NCBI GenBank assembly: GCA_013298715.1
Contig: JAAFIQ010000028.1
Location: 1-37,090, forward strand
DNA from: Bacteroidota bacterium
GTDB taxonomy: Bacteria > Bacteroidota > Bacteroidia > B-17B0 > Aurantibacillaceae
Reading direction: 5' to 3'
Length of the DNA stretch: 37,090 bases
Numbering within the stretch: position 1 is the stretch's first letter; every line of letters starts with the position of its first letter. Under the pieces are notes generated by a model that saw nothing but the letters and a program-made list of their open reading frames with translations, searched no databases and was not told the origin of the DNA. Position numbers and translations under genes: made by a program. This document shows positions 7,352 to 15,206 of the stretch, in pieces.

Positions 7352-7425
7352 TATATTTGTAAAGCAAAAGGCTAGTTTATCACTAGGAGCAATTGCAGCT
7401 CCCAAGTTCTCTAAACTAGCCTTTT
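7352..7425. terminator. Nested hairpin, terminator or processing site, with a plus-strand promoter-like box
   Basis: AAAAGGCTAGTTTA (7366-7379) pairs perfectly over 14 bp with TAAACTAGCCTTTT (7412-7425). Inside, GGAGC (7386-7390) pairs with GCTCC (7398-7402), loop AATTGCA. The stem overlaps the stop codon of the ParB/DdrB-like gene (7411-7413). The plus strand has a TATATTTG box at 7352-7359, seven bases before the stem, and T-rich sequence after it, so a short plus-strand RNA is also possible. A matching -33 TTG at the right distance is absent. Confidence 0.65.
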
Positions 7426-9552
7426 CATTTTTTCTTTATTTAAGTAAAAAATATTTAAATTTATCTCTGCAATTTTAATTAAGTCTTTAAATTGTTTATT
7501 TGTACGAGTATGAATGCTAGAAATATTATTAATATTAATACGTTCAAATGATGTATTTAAGCGGATAGAAACTAAAGTATTATCTTTTTTAAAATCTTTA
7601 ATTTCGGTTATAACTACTATTGAATTTGTTGCTGTTTCACTTTTAAAAATTGCGATTGGGTTTTGCAAAAATTTTGGTAAATCAATCAAGTCTTCAACTT
7701 TTAATTGATGTGCAATATCCTTTTTATTTAATTGTAAACCAAGAGCTTTTCTTACCACACTTTCTTTAAGTATTATTGGTAGTTTTGGAATGTTTGCATC
7801 CTTTAAAATTGAATTTGGGCCTGCTACCAAAAAATAATCATTTTGCTTTGTTAGTCTAAAATTATTATTCTTAAACTCTATTAACTTTTTGTTAAATGCA
7901 CTTACAATATCTGTAAATCCACTTAGCGTATTTTGTTCTTTTAAACTTAAAGCTAATGCCCTAACTTTAGCAATTGCAATAGCTTTACTTTTACTATTAG
8001 TTTCAATTATTGTAATACCAAATACTTTTTTTACTGCATCTGTTTTTGGAAATGCTGGGCGTTCCTCCTCAAACATATCTCCCGGTCTAGTGGTTGCATA
8101 AAAGGCATAATTTTTAAATGTTTCAGTAATTTGTTTTTGGGTAGGGCTATCTGCAAAAATTTCAATTAATTTAATTTCTAACGCATTATATTTTTCGTTT
8201 ATTGCAGTACCAAAAATATCTACTTGGTTTTGCCAATTAATAATAGAGCCATTTGGTTTAAATATTAGGTAATCTCGCAAACCTAAAATGGCTTTGCTAA
8301 TTTCTAAATTTATGCTTTGTTCACCGCGGCACTTTAAAATGTATAAAGCGCTTTTTTCAATGCTTTTTTGCAAAGCAATAGGTAGTTGTAAAAAAACATC
8401 AGATGTATTAACATCGCCATCTTTAAAAATTAAGTTTAGTAATAATTTTGTAATAAAATTTACACCTGTTTCGTTAATTACATTATTACGTGTGTAAATT
8501 TCTAAATCATCGCCTCTAATAATATTTTCTTTAATTAATAATTTTAAAATATCGCTATTTCGTATTAATTCACTTAAACTTAAATCTCCTGTATCATTTT
8601 GAAGTAAGTTGTTTAGAATCGTATCTAAAACAGTATCGCTAATTAAGCCAACTTTACTTTTAATTTGAGTTGTTTCATTTGCAACCGCTTCTAAATCTTT
8701 TTGAGTGTATTGCCCCAATGCAATGGCTTCATTGTCGTTAATGTTTACCATACGCACTATTACTGGCTTATTTATGTTTTTTAAAGCTCCTTTAAAATTA
8801 TAACACGCCAAGTTTTCATTTAACCAGTTAATGTATTTTTTTGGATCATTTGGAAAATTTGCATAATAATATTTTATTGTATAAGCCCTTCCGTTGCCTT
8901 GTATTACCTCGCCACGGGTATTAATTATTGGCGCACCAGTAAATGCAGTTGCACCCTCTACCAATTCTGCTGGCCGTAAATTTTCAGCAATTAATTTAGG
9001 TGTATTATGCCCACTTTGCGAAGTTGCTCGATTACGAGGCTGCGCCTCGGGTATAAAGTGCAATGGGTTTTGAATGTTGCCTATATGGCTTGGCTGTAAT
9101 AAATCTGTATCAATAATTACATAATTTCCTTCTACAATTTTGTTTAAGGCAAAACTGATTTGGCACGTTTTGCCTTTAATTAGCGTTTTTATTGGCTGTT
9201 GCCTTTGATAACTAATATTATCTTTTATGTATTGACTGGTTAAGCGCGCATCATCAAAAGGTTTTCCTAAACCAAATAATGCTGTTTGTCCGGGCAATTG
9301 TTCTGCATTTAATAAATCACTTTGCTTTACTACAGCCTTAATTATTAAATCTTCGATAACTGGTTTGTATGCTTTTACATGATTTGTTGTAAAACCATTT
9401 TTGGCAATTAAACCTGGGCTTAAGTTTAATAAATACTTAAAGCCGTACAATTCATTTAAAAATTGGTTGGCCGCATTTAGATTAAACCTATTAATTTTTG
9501 TTTTAATAAGTTCAACAAGCCGTTTAAACGTGTATGTTTTACTGTTTTGCAT
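7411..9552 (-). CDS. Polyvalent-type protein with ParB/DdrB-like nuclease domain
   Basis: 713 aa. Residues 165-300 show the ddrB-ParB-like signature of mobile-element polyvalent proteins: FIPEAQPRNR (167-174), the segment NLRPAELVEG (191-200), NTRGEVIQGNGRAYTIKYY with GNGR at 219-222, then NKPVIVRMVN and QYTQKDLEAVAN. ParB-like folds of this group bind or cut DNA. The remaining about 400 residues are mostly helical and unassigned. A minus-strand terminator (9566-9584) lies just upstream and a nested hairpin covers the stop, so this gene is its own transcription unit or is read through from the holin gene. Likely role: a DNA-acting protein delivered to or made in the host (inference). Confidence 0.75.
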   Translation of the reverse strand: MQNSKTYTFKRLVELIKTKINRFNLNAANQFLNELYGFKYLLNLSPGLIAKNGFTTNHVKAYKPVIEDLIIKAVVKQSDLLNAEQLPGQTALFGLGKPFDDARLTSQYIKDNISYQRQQPIKTLIKGKTCQISFALNKIVEGNYVIIDTDLLQPSHIGNIQNPLHFIPEAQPRNRATSQSGHNTPKLIAENLRPAELVEGATAFTGAPIINTRGEVIQGNGRAYTIKYYYANFPNDPKKYINWLNENLACYNFKGALKNINKPVIVRMVNINDNEAIALGQYTQKDLEAVANETTQIKSKVGLISDTVLDTILNNLLQNDTGDLSLSELIRNSDILKLLIKENIIRGDDLEIYTRNNVINETGVNFITKLLLNLIFKDGDVNTSDVFLQLPIALQKSIEKSALYILKCRGEQSINLEISKAILGLRDYLIFKPNGSIINWQNQVDIFGTAINEKYNALEIKLIEIFADSPTQKQITETFKNYAFYATTRPGDMFEEERPAFPKTDAVKKVFGITIIETNSKSKAIAIAKVRALALSLKEQNTLSGFTDIVSAFNKKLIEFKNNNFRLTKQNDYFLVAGPNSILKDANIPKLPIILKESVVRKALGLQLNKKDIAHQLKVEDLIDLPKFLQNPIAIFKSETATNSIVVITEIKDFKKDNTLVSIRLNTSFERININNISSIHTRTNKQFKDLIKIAEINLNIFYLNKEKMKRLV

Positions 9553-9565
9553 TTTACAAAAAAAT

Positions 9566-9584
9566 AGCCCACAAAACGTGAGCT
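9566..9584 (-). terminator. Minus-strand terminator between the holin and ParB/DdrB-like genes
   Basis: AGCCCAC (9566-9572) and GTGAGCT (9578-9584) form a 7-bp stem with one wobble. On the minus strand it is followed by a run of seven T (complement of 9558-9564). It separates the lysis/fibre part of the late operon from the polyvalent genes. Confidence 0.65.
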
Positions 9585-9603
9585 ACTTAATTTAATTTTT
9601 AGG

Positions 9604-10122
9604 TTAATTTGCTCTGTACCCGTTATCAATTGCGTTTTTTGTTAGTTTATCAAAATTATCTCTAGCCCCTTTACTGGAGCCGTAAAAGAAATTAATAATA
9701 CTTGCAAGGCAAACACTATTAACCACGCCAGCAATCATATTAATAATATCGTGGTTTTCTTTTGGGTAGGTGATAAAGAAAAAAAGAAAGTCGTAAATAA
9801 AAGTGAGTAAAATTAACCCAAGGGTTAAATAGTACACAAAGCGTTTACTAAATTTATCATCTTGCTGCAAGGCTTCGATTTGCATAGCGCGGGCGTTTTG
9901 AACATCGGCAATGTATGCTTTGTTTTCTTCCAAAGTCATTGATATAATTTTAGCTTCATGGTCCAATTGGTATTTTTGAACCTCGGCCAATAATTTTTGT
10001 TTTTCAATTTCAAATTCGGCTGCTTTTTCTGGTGCTATTTTAAAATTTTGTATTAGGTCGGATATACCAGTAAAAGCATTTTTTAATCCGCCACCTAATA
10101 TTTTTGTTAATAAAGGATTCAT
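9604..10122 (-). CDS. Holin of the 3TM / gene-transfer-agent type
   Basis: 172 aa. The family pattern is clear: a helical, charged N-terminal half (KIAPEKAAEFEIEKQKLLAE; YIADVQNARAMQIEALQQDD), then two strong membrane segments at about 95-117 and 124-147, then INFFYGSSKGARDNFDKLTK. This matches holin_3TM proteins that let lysins reach the wall. It follows the permuted papain-like hydrolase and a 108-aa gene with very short gaps, and it is followed by a terminator. Together with the GH19-like and M15 enzymes it makes a standard lysis set. Confidence 0.85.
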   Translation of the reverse strand: MNPLLTKILGGGLKNAFTGISDLIQNFKIAPEKAAEFEIEKQKLLAEVQKYQLDHEAKIISMTLEENKAYIADVQNARAMQIEALQQDDKFSKRFVYYLTLGLILLTFIYDFLFFFITYPKENHDIINMIAGVVNSVCLASIINFFYGSSKGARDNFDKLTKNAIDNGYRAN

Positions 10123-10124
10123 AT

Positions 10125-10451
10125 TTATCTAGTTGGTGTTGGTGTTTGATTTGTACCAGTTATTTTGTAAATAGCTGTTTCGCAAAAAGCAATAATTTGT
10201 TTTTCATCATCCTCATTTGTACCAGCGTACCTATCCCATTTAAAACTTTGATTATTACATATTACGTAATAAATTAAAGTGTTTAGCCAATCTGCTTTTT
10301 CAGGATTATTAAGAATGTTTTGTAAAAAGCTTCTAAGTACTGTGTTGGTTTCTGGCATACTAATTTTTGCAGCTGCTATTAAAGCGCATATTTTTACTCC
10401 AACAATAATTTCGGCTTTTTGTACTAAATTTTGTATTTGGTTTGATGTCAT
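10125..10451 (-). CDS. Unknown late protein
   Basis: 108 aa, not recognised. An Ala-rich weakly hydrophobic helix lies at about 15-31 (IIVGVKICALIAAAKI). The rest is helical and ends in a Thr/Pro tail (TPTPTR). It is wedged 2 bp from the holin gene and 9 bp from the hydrolase gene, so it probably belongs to the lysis group; a regulator of the holin or a small virion protein are both possible. Confidence 0.6.
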   Translation of the reverse strand: MTSNQIQNLVQKAEIIVGVKICALIAAAKISMPETNTVLRSFLQNILNNPEKADWLNTLIYYVICNNQSFKWDRYAGTNEDDEKQIIAFCETAIYKITGTNQTPTPTR

Positions 10452-10460
10452 AACTTTTTT

Positions 10461-11000
10461 TTAATTGATTAATAAATTTTTTGCTTTACCTTGGTAAATA
10501 GTAATAAAACGAATATCGTTCGCTAAATCTTTTGGGGTTGTTTTATAATAGTTAGGAAAAATTTGCATGATTTTATTATACGCCCAAGCAATGTACTCAC
10601 TGCAATATAATTTTCTATCCGCAAAACTTTCAGTATGTCCAAGCCATATACCGCTTAATTGATATATTGCTTGATGCACCAATGTACCTGCATAATCGTA
10701 ACTATTACCACTTCTACTTAATAGTATTTTTGCCAATTCTTTTTTGTTAATTTTAAAATTAGGAGCGCTTATTTTTACAATTTTTTCTTTACAAAAATCA
10801 ACCCACTTAATAGGTATAATTTTTGGATCAGCTTCAATAACAAAAATTTCGCCATACAAAACAATTATGCAAGCCGTATGTTGCCAATAACTTTTTGTAA
10901 ACCATCTAATTATTGCACTTAGCCATGTTTTAGGTTTAAGTAAAACAAGTGGTGTGTGCACACTAATAATATATCCTGTATCTAACTTTAACTTATCCAT
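10461..11000 (-). CDS. Permuted papain-like hydrolase (YiiX/NlpC-P60 superfamily)
   Basis: 179 aa from the ATG at 11000; an in-frame ATG at 11021 would add 7 residues and overlap the upstream gene by 29 bp instead of 8. In the longer numbering the circularly permuted catalytic set is visible: His48 (WQHTACI), Glu63 (FVIEADP) and Cys140 (LYCSEYIAWAY). The domain starts with the usual TGYIISVHTP strand. These enzymes cut amide bonds in peptidoglycan peptides or lipids. Its place between fibre genes and the holin suggests lysis, or wall or membrane breaching at entry. The Cys-Ser-Glu-Tyr motif makes the family call firm; the substrate is unknown. Confidence 0.8.
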   Translation of the reverse strand: MDKLKLDTGYIISVHTPLVLLKPKTWLSAIIRWFTKSYWQHTACIIVLYGEIFVIEADPKIIPIKWVDFCKEKIVKISAPNFKINKKELAKILLSRSGNSYDYAGTLVHQAIYQLSGIWLGHTESFADRKLYCSEYIAWAYNKIMQIFPNYYKTTPKDLANDIRFITIYQGKAKNLLIN

Positions 11001-11451
11001 TTGTAAAACTAGTTGCGCCAAATCTGCGCGCTTGTATGCTTTTCATAACCCCCTCAAATAATTGGTATTGTAAAATAAATAAAAACTTAAATTCAGGTAT
11101 TAGCCCAGGTTTTAAAGTTTGAATTTGTGTTGGTAAACCATTTACATCTTCAATTGAATAAATAAAGGGTTCTAACTCAATTTGCCCAGTTTGAGCATTA
11201 ACGTAATTGTTCATTGTGGCTGTGCTTTGCATAAGCTCATCGGCTTTCCATACATTATCTTTTGGATCTAGCAATTGATAAAGATAAGTTGCGCTAGTTG
11301 TTTGCTGAACTAAATTATCAACACTTTCAAAATAAATAACTCTGCGCTTTATGCCATGCACATCAGTCCATTCAAAACCTATATTAAATGCTGTTACATC
11401 TTCTATAAATTCATTACCAACTTTTCGGTATTTTTTTATTGTTTGTTGCAT
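10993..11451 (-). CDS. Unknown late protein, probably particle-associated
   Basis: 152 aa, not recognised. It starts MQQTIKKYRKVGNEF, has no membrane segment and mixes beta-strands with polar turns. It lies 4 bp downstream of the collagen-like fibre gene and overlaps the hydrolase gene by 8 bp (or 29 with the longer start), so it belongs to the fibre/lysis operon. A fibre accessory or chaperone role is a guess from position only. Confidence 0.6.
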   Translation of the reverse strand: MQQTIKKYRKVGNEFIEDVTAFNIGFEWTDVHGIKRRVIYFESVDNLVQQTTSATYLYQLLDPKDNVWKADELMQSTATMNNYVNAQTGQIELEPFIYSIEDVNGLPTQIQTLKPGLIPEFKFLFILQYQLFEGVMKSIQARRFGATSFTNG

Positions 11452-11455
11452 GTCT

Positions 11456-12556
11456 TTAATAGTTGGATTTTATATACCTTATAATTTTATCAACATTTAA
11501 GTTTCTCGCAAGCATTGCTGTTCCGCTTCCGTTTCTAATATTTACACAGGCAAACGCAAAATTTATAAGCATTAAACTAGCATAAGTTGTGCTAAAGTTT
11601 AATATTGCGTTAGTAAAAGTGCTAGTGCCGTATTTTATAGTGCTTGTTAAAGTATTCGCACTGCCATTAAATTCTAAATAAGCGCTTACAAACCGTCTAT
11701 TTGTGCTATCATAAAGTGCACTTGTAATAAGTGTTAATGTGTCAACGCCAGCTAGCCTTACTACCAATCTATAAAAATTAGTTTCACCAACTCGAGGAGG
11801 GCGAATAAACACTCCATTTTGAGGGTTGTTATTTGCAGAGGAATCAAAAAAACCAATAGCTTGTAAAGTAGGATCGGTTGCAAAATCAACTTGCCCTCCT
11901 ACAATACTAAATTCGGCACCTTGACCAATTACTGTATTGCTAAAAAATCTAAAGTTGTTTGCCGATTGAATAGCCGATCTGCTGTTAGCAACGTTTGTTA
12001 TTCTTATTGAGCTTTGTCCAAATCTAGGTTTAGCAATAGTATTATTTACATCTGGTTGTGTTTCAGGTATTTCAGTTGACAAGGAACCACCAGATGCAAT
12101 TTGGCTTGAAAATACAATTTTTGAACCTAAATTTGAATTAAAAAAATCTTCAAATTCCCACTCAAAAATTACTGGCGCTAATGGTCCTGCTGGTCCTTGT
12201 GGTCCTTGTATACCTTGTATACCTTGTATACCTTGTATGCCTTGTATGCCTTGCGGCCCAACTAAACCTTGTATGCCTTGTGGCCCAACTAAACCTTGTA
12301 TACCTTGTGGGCCAACTAAACCTTGTATACCTTGAGGACCAACTAAACCTTGTACACCTTGTGGACCAATTATAGAACCTAACAAAACATAAGCGCCTGC
12401 TTGTTTTTGGTAAAAATTTCCGTTTGTAGTATCAATATAATAATCTAAATCATTACCTAAAGTATTTGCAGGTGCGCCTACACCATTATATGTAGTGGTG
12501 CCATCTTTGCCATTCCTTTTTGGCTTAGGATTATATGTTTTTGTACCATCAACCAT
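11456..12556 (-). CDS. Collagen-like fibre or spike protein
   Basis: 366 aa. Residues 64-125 are uninterrupted Gly-X-Y triplets (GPQGIQGLV type, then GIQGIQ), a collagen-like trimer stalk. The N-terminal 60 residues read like a phage fibre attachment part ([23 protein letters not shown]). Residues 130-366 form a beta-rich C-terminal head typical of receptor-binding proteins. It likely forms the host-contact fibre on the particle. The start overlaps the preceding 330-aa gene by 8 bp. The repeat is likely to expand and contract, which changes stalk length. Confidence 0.85.
   Translation of the reverse strand: MVDGTKTYNPKPKRNGKDGTTTYNGVGAPANTLGNDLDYYIDTTNGNFYQKQAGAYVLLGSIIGPQGVQGLVGPQGIQGLVGPQGIQGLVGPQGIQGLVGPQGIQGIQGIQGIQGIQGPQGPAGPLAPVIFEWEFEDFFNSNLGSKIVFSSQIASGGSLSTEIPETQPDVNNTIAKPRFGQSSIRITNVANSRSAIQSANNFRFFSNTVIGQGAEFSIVGGQVDFATDPTLQAIGFFDSSANNNPQNGVFIRPPRVGETNFYRLVVRLAGVDTLTLITSALYDSTNRRFVSAYLEFNGSANTLTSTIKYGTSTFTNAILNFSTTYASLMLINFAFACVNIRNGSGTAMLARNLNVDKIIRYIKSNY
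12182..12367 (-). repeat. Gly-X-Y coding repeat
   Basis: About 186 bp encoding 62 residues of collagen-like triplets, built from a 27-bp unit (GPQGIQGLV) near the 5' end of the gene and a 9-bp unit (GIQ) further on. Near-identical tandem units allow slippage. Confidence 0.9.
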
Positions 12557-13541
12557 AATAGCTTATTCTTAGCCATGCATTACCGTTAAAAACGCTCATT
12601 ACTCGACAATTTTGAATATTAATAATGTTTTTGATTTCATAAAAGCTGAAATCAAACAAGTAAAAACATTCATTTTTAAAAACAAGTAAATTAAAAGTAG
12701 CAATTGGGTTTTCGCTTACAATAATTATTGGCCTTGTAATTTCAATGCCGTTACTTCCATCTTCAGTTACAATTTGTAAAATTGCTTTTTTTGCATTGCC
12801 CGGAATATTTGGTAATTGATAAACATTGTTTATTGCGCTCACATCCAATAATTCGCTCGAAATTAATTTCAAGTAGTTATCGTTATAAATATCACTAAGT
12901 AACTGTATTTGAATATCTTGTTTTGGTTCAGTTGCATATTGATTTAATGCAGCCACTTCAATATCTGCGCTTAACGGTGCTGTATTAATAACAGACTGTT
13001 GCGTTTTATTAAACCATATTTGACCAACAGTAGCTATTGGTGAGCTACTTGTATCAATTACATCTGTTCGTGTAATGTAATCGCCCAAATTGTATCCAGT
13101 ACCATTATTAATAGCCTTGTACTCTTCGTTAACTAATTCTTTGTCTTTATTTGCAACTGCTAAAATTATTGGTGGGGTAGGATTATAGCTAGTCCCATTA
13201 GGCAATATGTAATTAACCGTTTTTGTTTGTGTATCTTGTTCAAACTTAACTTCACGTATAAAAAATGCTCCAGTTGAATCTGTCCAAATTGTTTCAATTA
13301 ATTGAACATCATCTTTTAATTCATTTAAAATATCTGTTAACTTAGTTATTTGAACATCTTGTTTAGCTTCGGTGCTTGGTGCTGCTATTAGTTTGTTTAA
13401 GATACTATTTAAAGCAGCAAGAATAAAGGCATTACTAGAGGACTGATCAGTAACTTTAAATATTAATTCATTTGGGTTATTCGGATCTTGAATAGCCAAA
13501 CCGTTGTCAATTAATATTTTTTTAAACTCTAAATTATTCAT
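12549..13541 (-). CDS. Fibre-associated structural protein
   Basis: 330 aa, no membrane segment. Two segments carry a motif often seen in phage tail-fibre and base proteins: [19 protein letters not shown] (54-72) and [17 protein letters not shown] (about 202-218). The N-terminus is helical and the C-terminal 130 residues are beta-rich ([26 protein letters not shown]). It precedes and overlaps the collagen-like gene, so it probably forms the base that links the stalk to the particle. The family is not firmly assigned. Confidence 0.65.
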   Translation of the reverse strand: MNNLEFKKILIDNGLAIQDPNNPNELIFKVTDQSSSNAFILAALNSILNKLIAAPSTEAKQDVQITKLTDILNELKDDVQLIETIWTDSTGAFFIREVKFEQDTQTKTVNYILPNGTSYNPTPPIILAVANKDKELVNEEYKAINNGTGYNLGDYITRTDVIDTSSSPIATVGQIWFNKTQQSVINTAPLSADIEVAALNQYATEPKQDIQIQLLSDIYNDNYLKLISSELLDVSAINNVYQLPNIPGNAKKAILQIVTEDGSNGIEITRPIIIVSENPIATFNLLVFKNECFYLFDFSFYEIKNIINIQNCRVMSVFNGNAWLRISYYG

Positions 13542-13581
13542 TAATAATGCTTTATTCCTGCTGATTTGTAGTTTTAGTTAA

Positions 13582-13881
13582 TTACGCATTTGGATTTGAG
13601 GTTTCCGTACCACCACTACTTTGAGTGTTGTTTTGATTTCCTCCTCCGCTGCCACCACTACTTTGAGTGTTGTTTTGATTTCCTCCTCCGCTGCCACCAC
13701 TTCCGTCAACTATTGCAACTGCGCCATCTGTTTTTAATAATTCGCCGCGGTAAATTATTAATGTTTCTATTCCGTTTTGACGGATTGCTCCATTTTGTGC
13801 AGCTTTTAACAATTCATCTAAATTGATTTGAACTTTTGCTGTTGAGCCTACTTTGCTTAATTCTACTTTTAATTGTGCCAT
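13582..13881 (-). CDS. Small protein with Gly/Ser/Asn repeat tail
   Basis: 99 aa. Residues 1-60 are a compact beta-rich domain (KVELSKVGSTAKVQINLDEL). Residues 61-99 are a flexible tail with two exact 14-residue repeats (NQNNTQSSGGSGGG) encoded by a 42-bp tandem duplication. It lies between the lysozyme-like and fibre genes. A decoration or fibre-linking protein is likely from position; I recognise no family. Confidence 0.65.
   Translation of the reverse strand: MAQLKVELSKVGSTAKVQINLDELLKAAQNGAIRQNGIETLIIYRGELLKTDGAVAIVDGSGGSGGGNQNNTQSSGGSGGGNQNNTQSSGGTETSNPNA
13610..13693 (-). repeat. Two tandem 42-bp direct repeats
   Basis: 13610-13651 and 13652-13693 are identical 42-bp units, in frame with the 99-aa gene, followed by a partial third copy. 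A recent in-frame duplication is the simplest explanation. Confidence 0.9.
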
Positions 13882-13967
13882 GTTATTTTGTTTTTAGGGT
13901 TATATATTTTATTTAATTAATTGTTTTAATTCTTTTCTAAACACTATTGCCGTTGTTGTTAACGTTA

Positions 13968-14660
13968 CTACAAAAAAAAACCTAGACTAGCGCTTTTGTT
14001 ATTTTTTGAAATAGTAATTAATTCACTTAAATAATCAATTCTTTGCGATGCCTTTTTGTAGCCGCCAGTTGTATCGGGGTGTGTTTTACCCCAGCCTCTA
14101 TTTGCTTGAAAAAAAGCATTTAAAGCCGTTATGTTATCTTTAAAATCGTTAATGTTGTTTATACCGTATTGTTTTAAAATACCTGCCTTTTTAGCCATTG
14201 CAAATTCACGCAAATAAAATTGAGCTGCGGCCATGGCAGCAATTTTTGGCTGTAATAATAAATCTGGATTAGCAACTAAATCAACACCAATTCTTTTACC
14301 AATATCTGCGTAATTACTTTTAAATGTTAGTTGATTAGCAAAGCCACGACCTCGAAACTTATACCCTTCGTTTGGTGCATTTTTATTTTTACCTCCATAC
14401 ACATAGTTTGCTAGTTTTTCTGGATTGTTTGCCAAAGTAACCGCTATGTGTGTAGGAATTTTAAAAACCTCTGTTATTCGTGAAGCTGTATAGTTTAATT
14501 TTTCGGAAATGGGTTGAAATTCAGTTTCTTTACTTGCCATACTTAAAATTGCACTTAAAGCATGTTTATTGGTAATGCCTTGCTTATAACTTTCTTGTAC
14601 AAGCACTTTAGCATTATTTTTTTGCTCTGGGGTTAGTGAATTTATGTATGCTTTGCTCAT
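13968..14660 (-). CDS. GH19-like lysozyme/chitinase-fold endolysin
   Basis: 230 aa. Motifs of the glycoside hydrolase 19 lysozyme family appear in order: ILSMASKETEF with the likely catalytic Glu45, SEKLNYTASRI with Glu53, YKFRGRGFANQLTFKSNYADIG (100-121) and DLVANPDLLLQPKIAAMAAAQF (127-148). It would cut the glycan strands of peptidoglycan. No signal peptide or membrane anchor is seen, so it depends on the holin or is packed in the particle. It lies about 4 kb upstream of the holin gene in the late region. The plus strand just upstream (14677-14783) carries a candidate small RNA. Confidence 0.85.
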   Translation of the reverse strand: MSKAYINSLTPEQKNNAKVLVQESYKQGITNKHALSAILSMASKETEFQPISEKLNYTASRITEVFKIPTHIAVTLANNPEKLANYVYGGKNKNAPNEGYKFRGRGFANQLTFKSNYADIGKRIGVDLVANPDLLLQPKIAAMAAAQFYLREFAMAKKAGILKQYGINNINDFKDNITALNAFFQANRGWGKTHPDTTGGYKKASQRIDYLSELITISKNNKSASLGFFL

Positions 14661-14676
14661 TAATTAGTGCTATTTT

Positions 14677-14704
14677 TTGTTTTTGTTTTTTTTGTTTATA
14701 TTTG
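14677..14704 (+). promoter_or_regulatory. Plus-strand promoter inside the late region, with palindromic operator
   Basis: TTG (14677-14679), a 17-nt spacer and TATATTTG (14697-14704) match the Bacteroidota promoter. A perfect 12-nt palindrome, GTTATTAATAAC (14709-14720), covers the expected start site and would suit a repressor. Confidence 0.6.
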
Positions 14705-14709
14705 TAATG

Positions 14710-14783
14710 TTATTAATAACAAAATTCCCACCTCGGTATTGCAGGTAGATTAATTTCGTACTGTTACATGGTGGGTTTTTTAT
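14710..14783 (+). ncRNA. Candidate plus-strand small RNA within the late operon
   Basis: After the promoter at 14677-14704 about 70 nt follow that end in a terminator: CCCACC (14727-14732) with GGTGGG (14770-14775), then TTTTTT. The inner part can fold again (ACCT 14730-14733 with AGGT 14743-14746, an alternative to the outer stem). The 3' end is antisense to the last codons of the minus-strand 145-aa gene (14764-15201) and the RNA fills the 103-bp gap before the GH19-like gene. It could tune read-through or stability of the late message. No protein of useful length fits. Confidence 0.5.
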
Positions 14784-15201
14784 TTACATCCATAGAATAA
14801 AAAAATTTACCATTATTATACATTTTAATCGCAATTCTCACATTTTCTATCTTGTTATCAATTTTAACTTTGGCTTTAAAATTTATAAACCCAATTAGAT
14901 TTTTTACATCGGAATCTTTTCGTAAACCAAAATTTGAAAATTCAGCGTATTTTAAAATATCAATTAGTTTAATAAGCAACATAGCCTTTTTACTGTAAGC
15001 GGCAGAGCCTTTACTTATTTTTCTCTGCCCATCTGTGGTAAAATTTATAGTTATACCTGTACTTAAATTTTTTACAGATTTACCTTTTAAATTTTTTTCA
15101 TAATACGCAATTAAAAATAGCCCAATTTTCTTTTTAGGTTGATTGTAAAAAGTTGCACTATTCGTAAGTACTTCAGGAATTATTTTTTGTTTGTACTTCA
15201 T
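14764..15201 (-). CDS. Unknown basic late protein
   Basis: 145 aa, strongly basic, no membrane segment. It starts MKYKQKIIPEVLTN and alternates beta-strands with Lys-rich turns (GLFLIAYYEKNLKGKSVKNL; NVRIAIKMYNNGKFFYSMDV). It lies 5 bp after the 348-aa membrane protein gene. Probably a small virion protein by location; not recognised. Confidence 0.6.
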   Translation of the reverse strand: MKYKQKIIPEVLTNSATFYNQPKKKIGLFLIAYYEKNLKGKSVKNLSTGITINFTTDGQRKISKGSAAYSKKAMLLIKLIDILKYAEFSNFGLRKDSDVKNLIGFINFKAKVKIDNKIENVRIAIKMYNNGKFFYSMDVNKKPTM

Positions 15202-15206
15202 TAAAA

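Noticed and set aside
12181-12375. Plus-strand repetitive frame rich in Val/Leu
   Set aside because: Opposite strand of the Gly-X-Y repeat; such frames arise from any collagen-like repeat.
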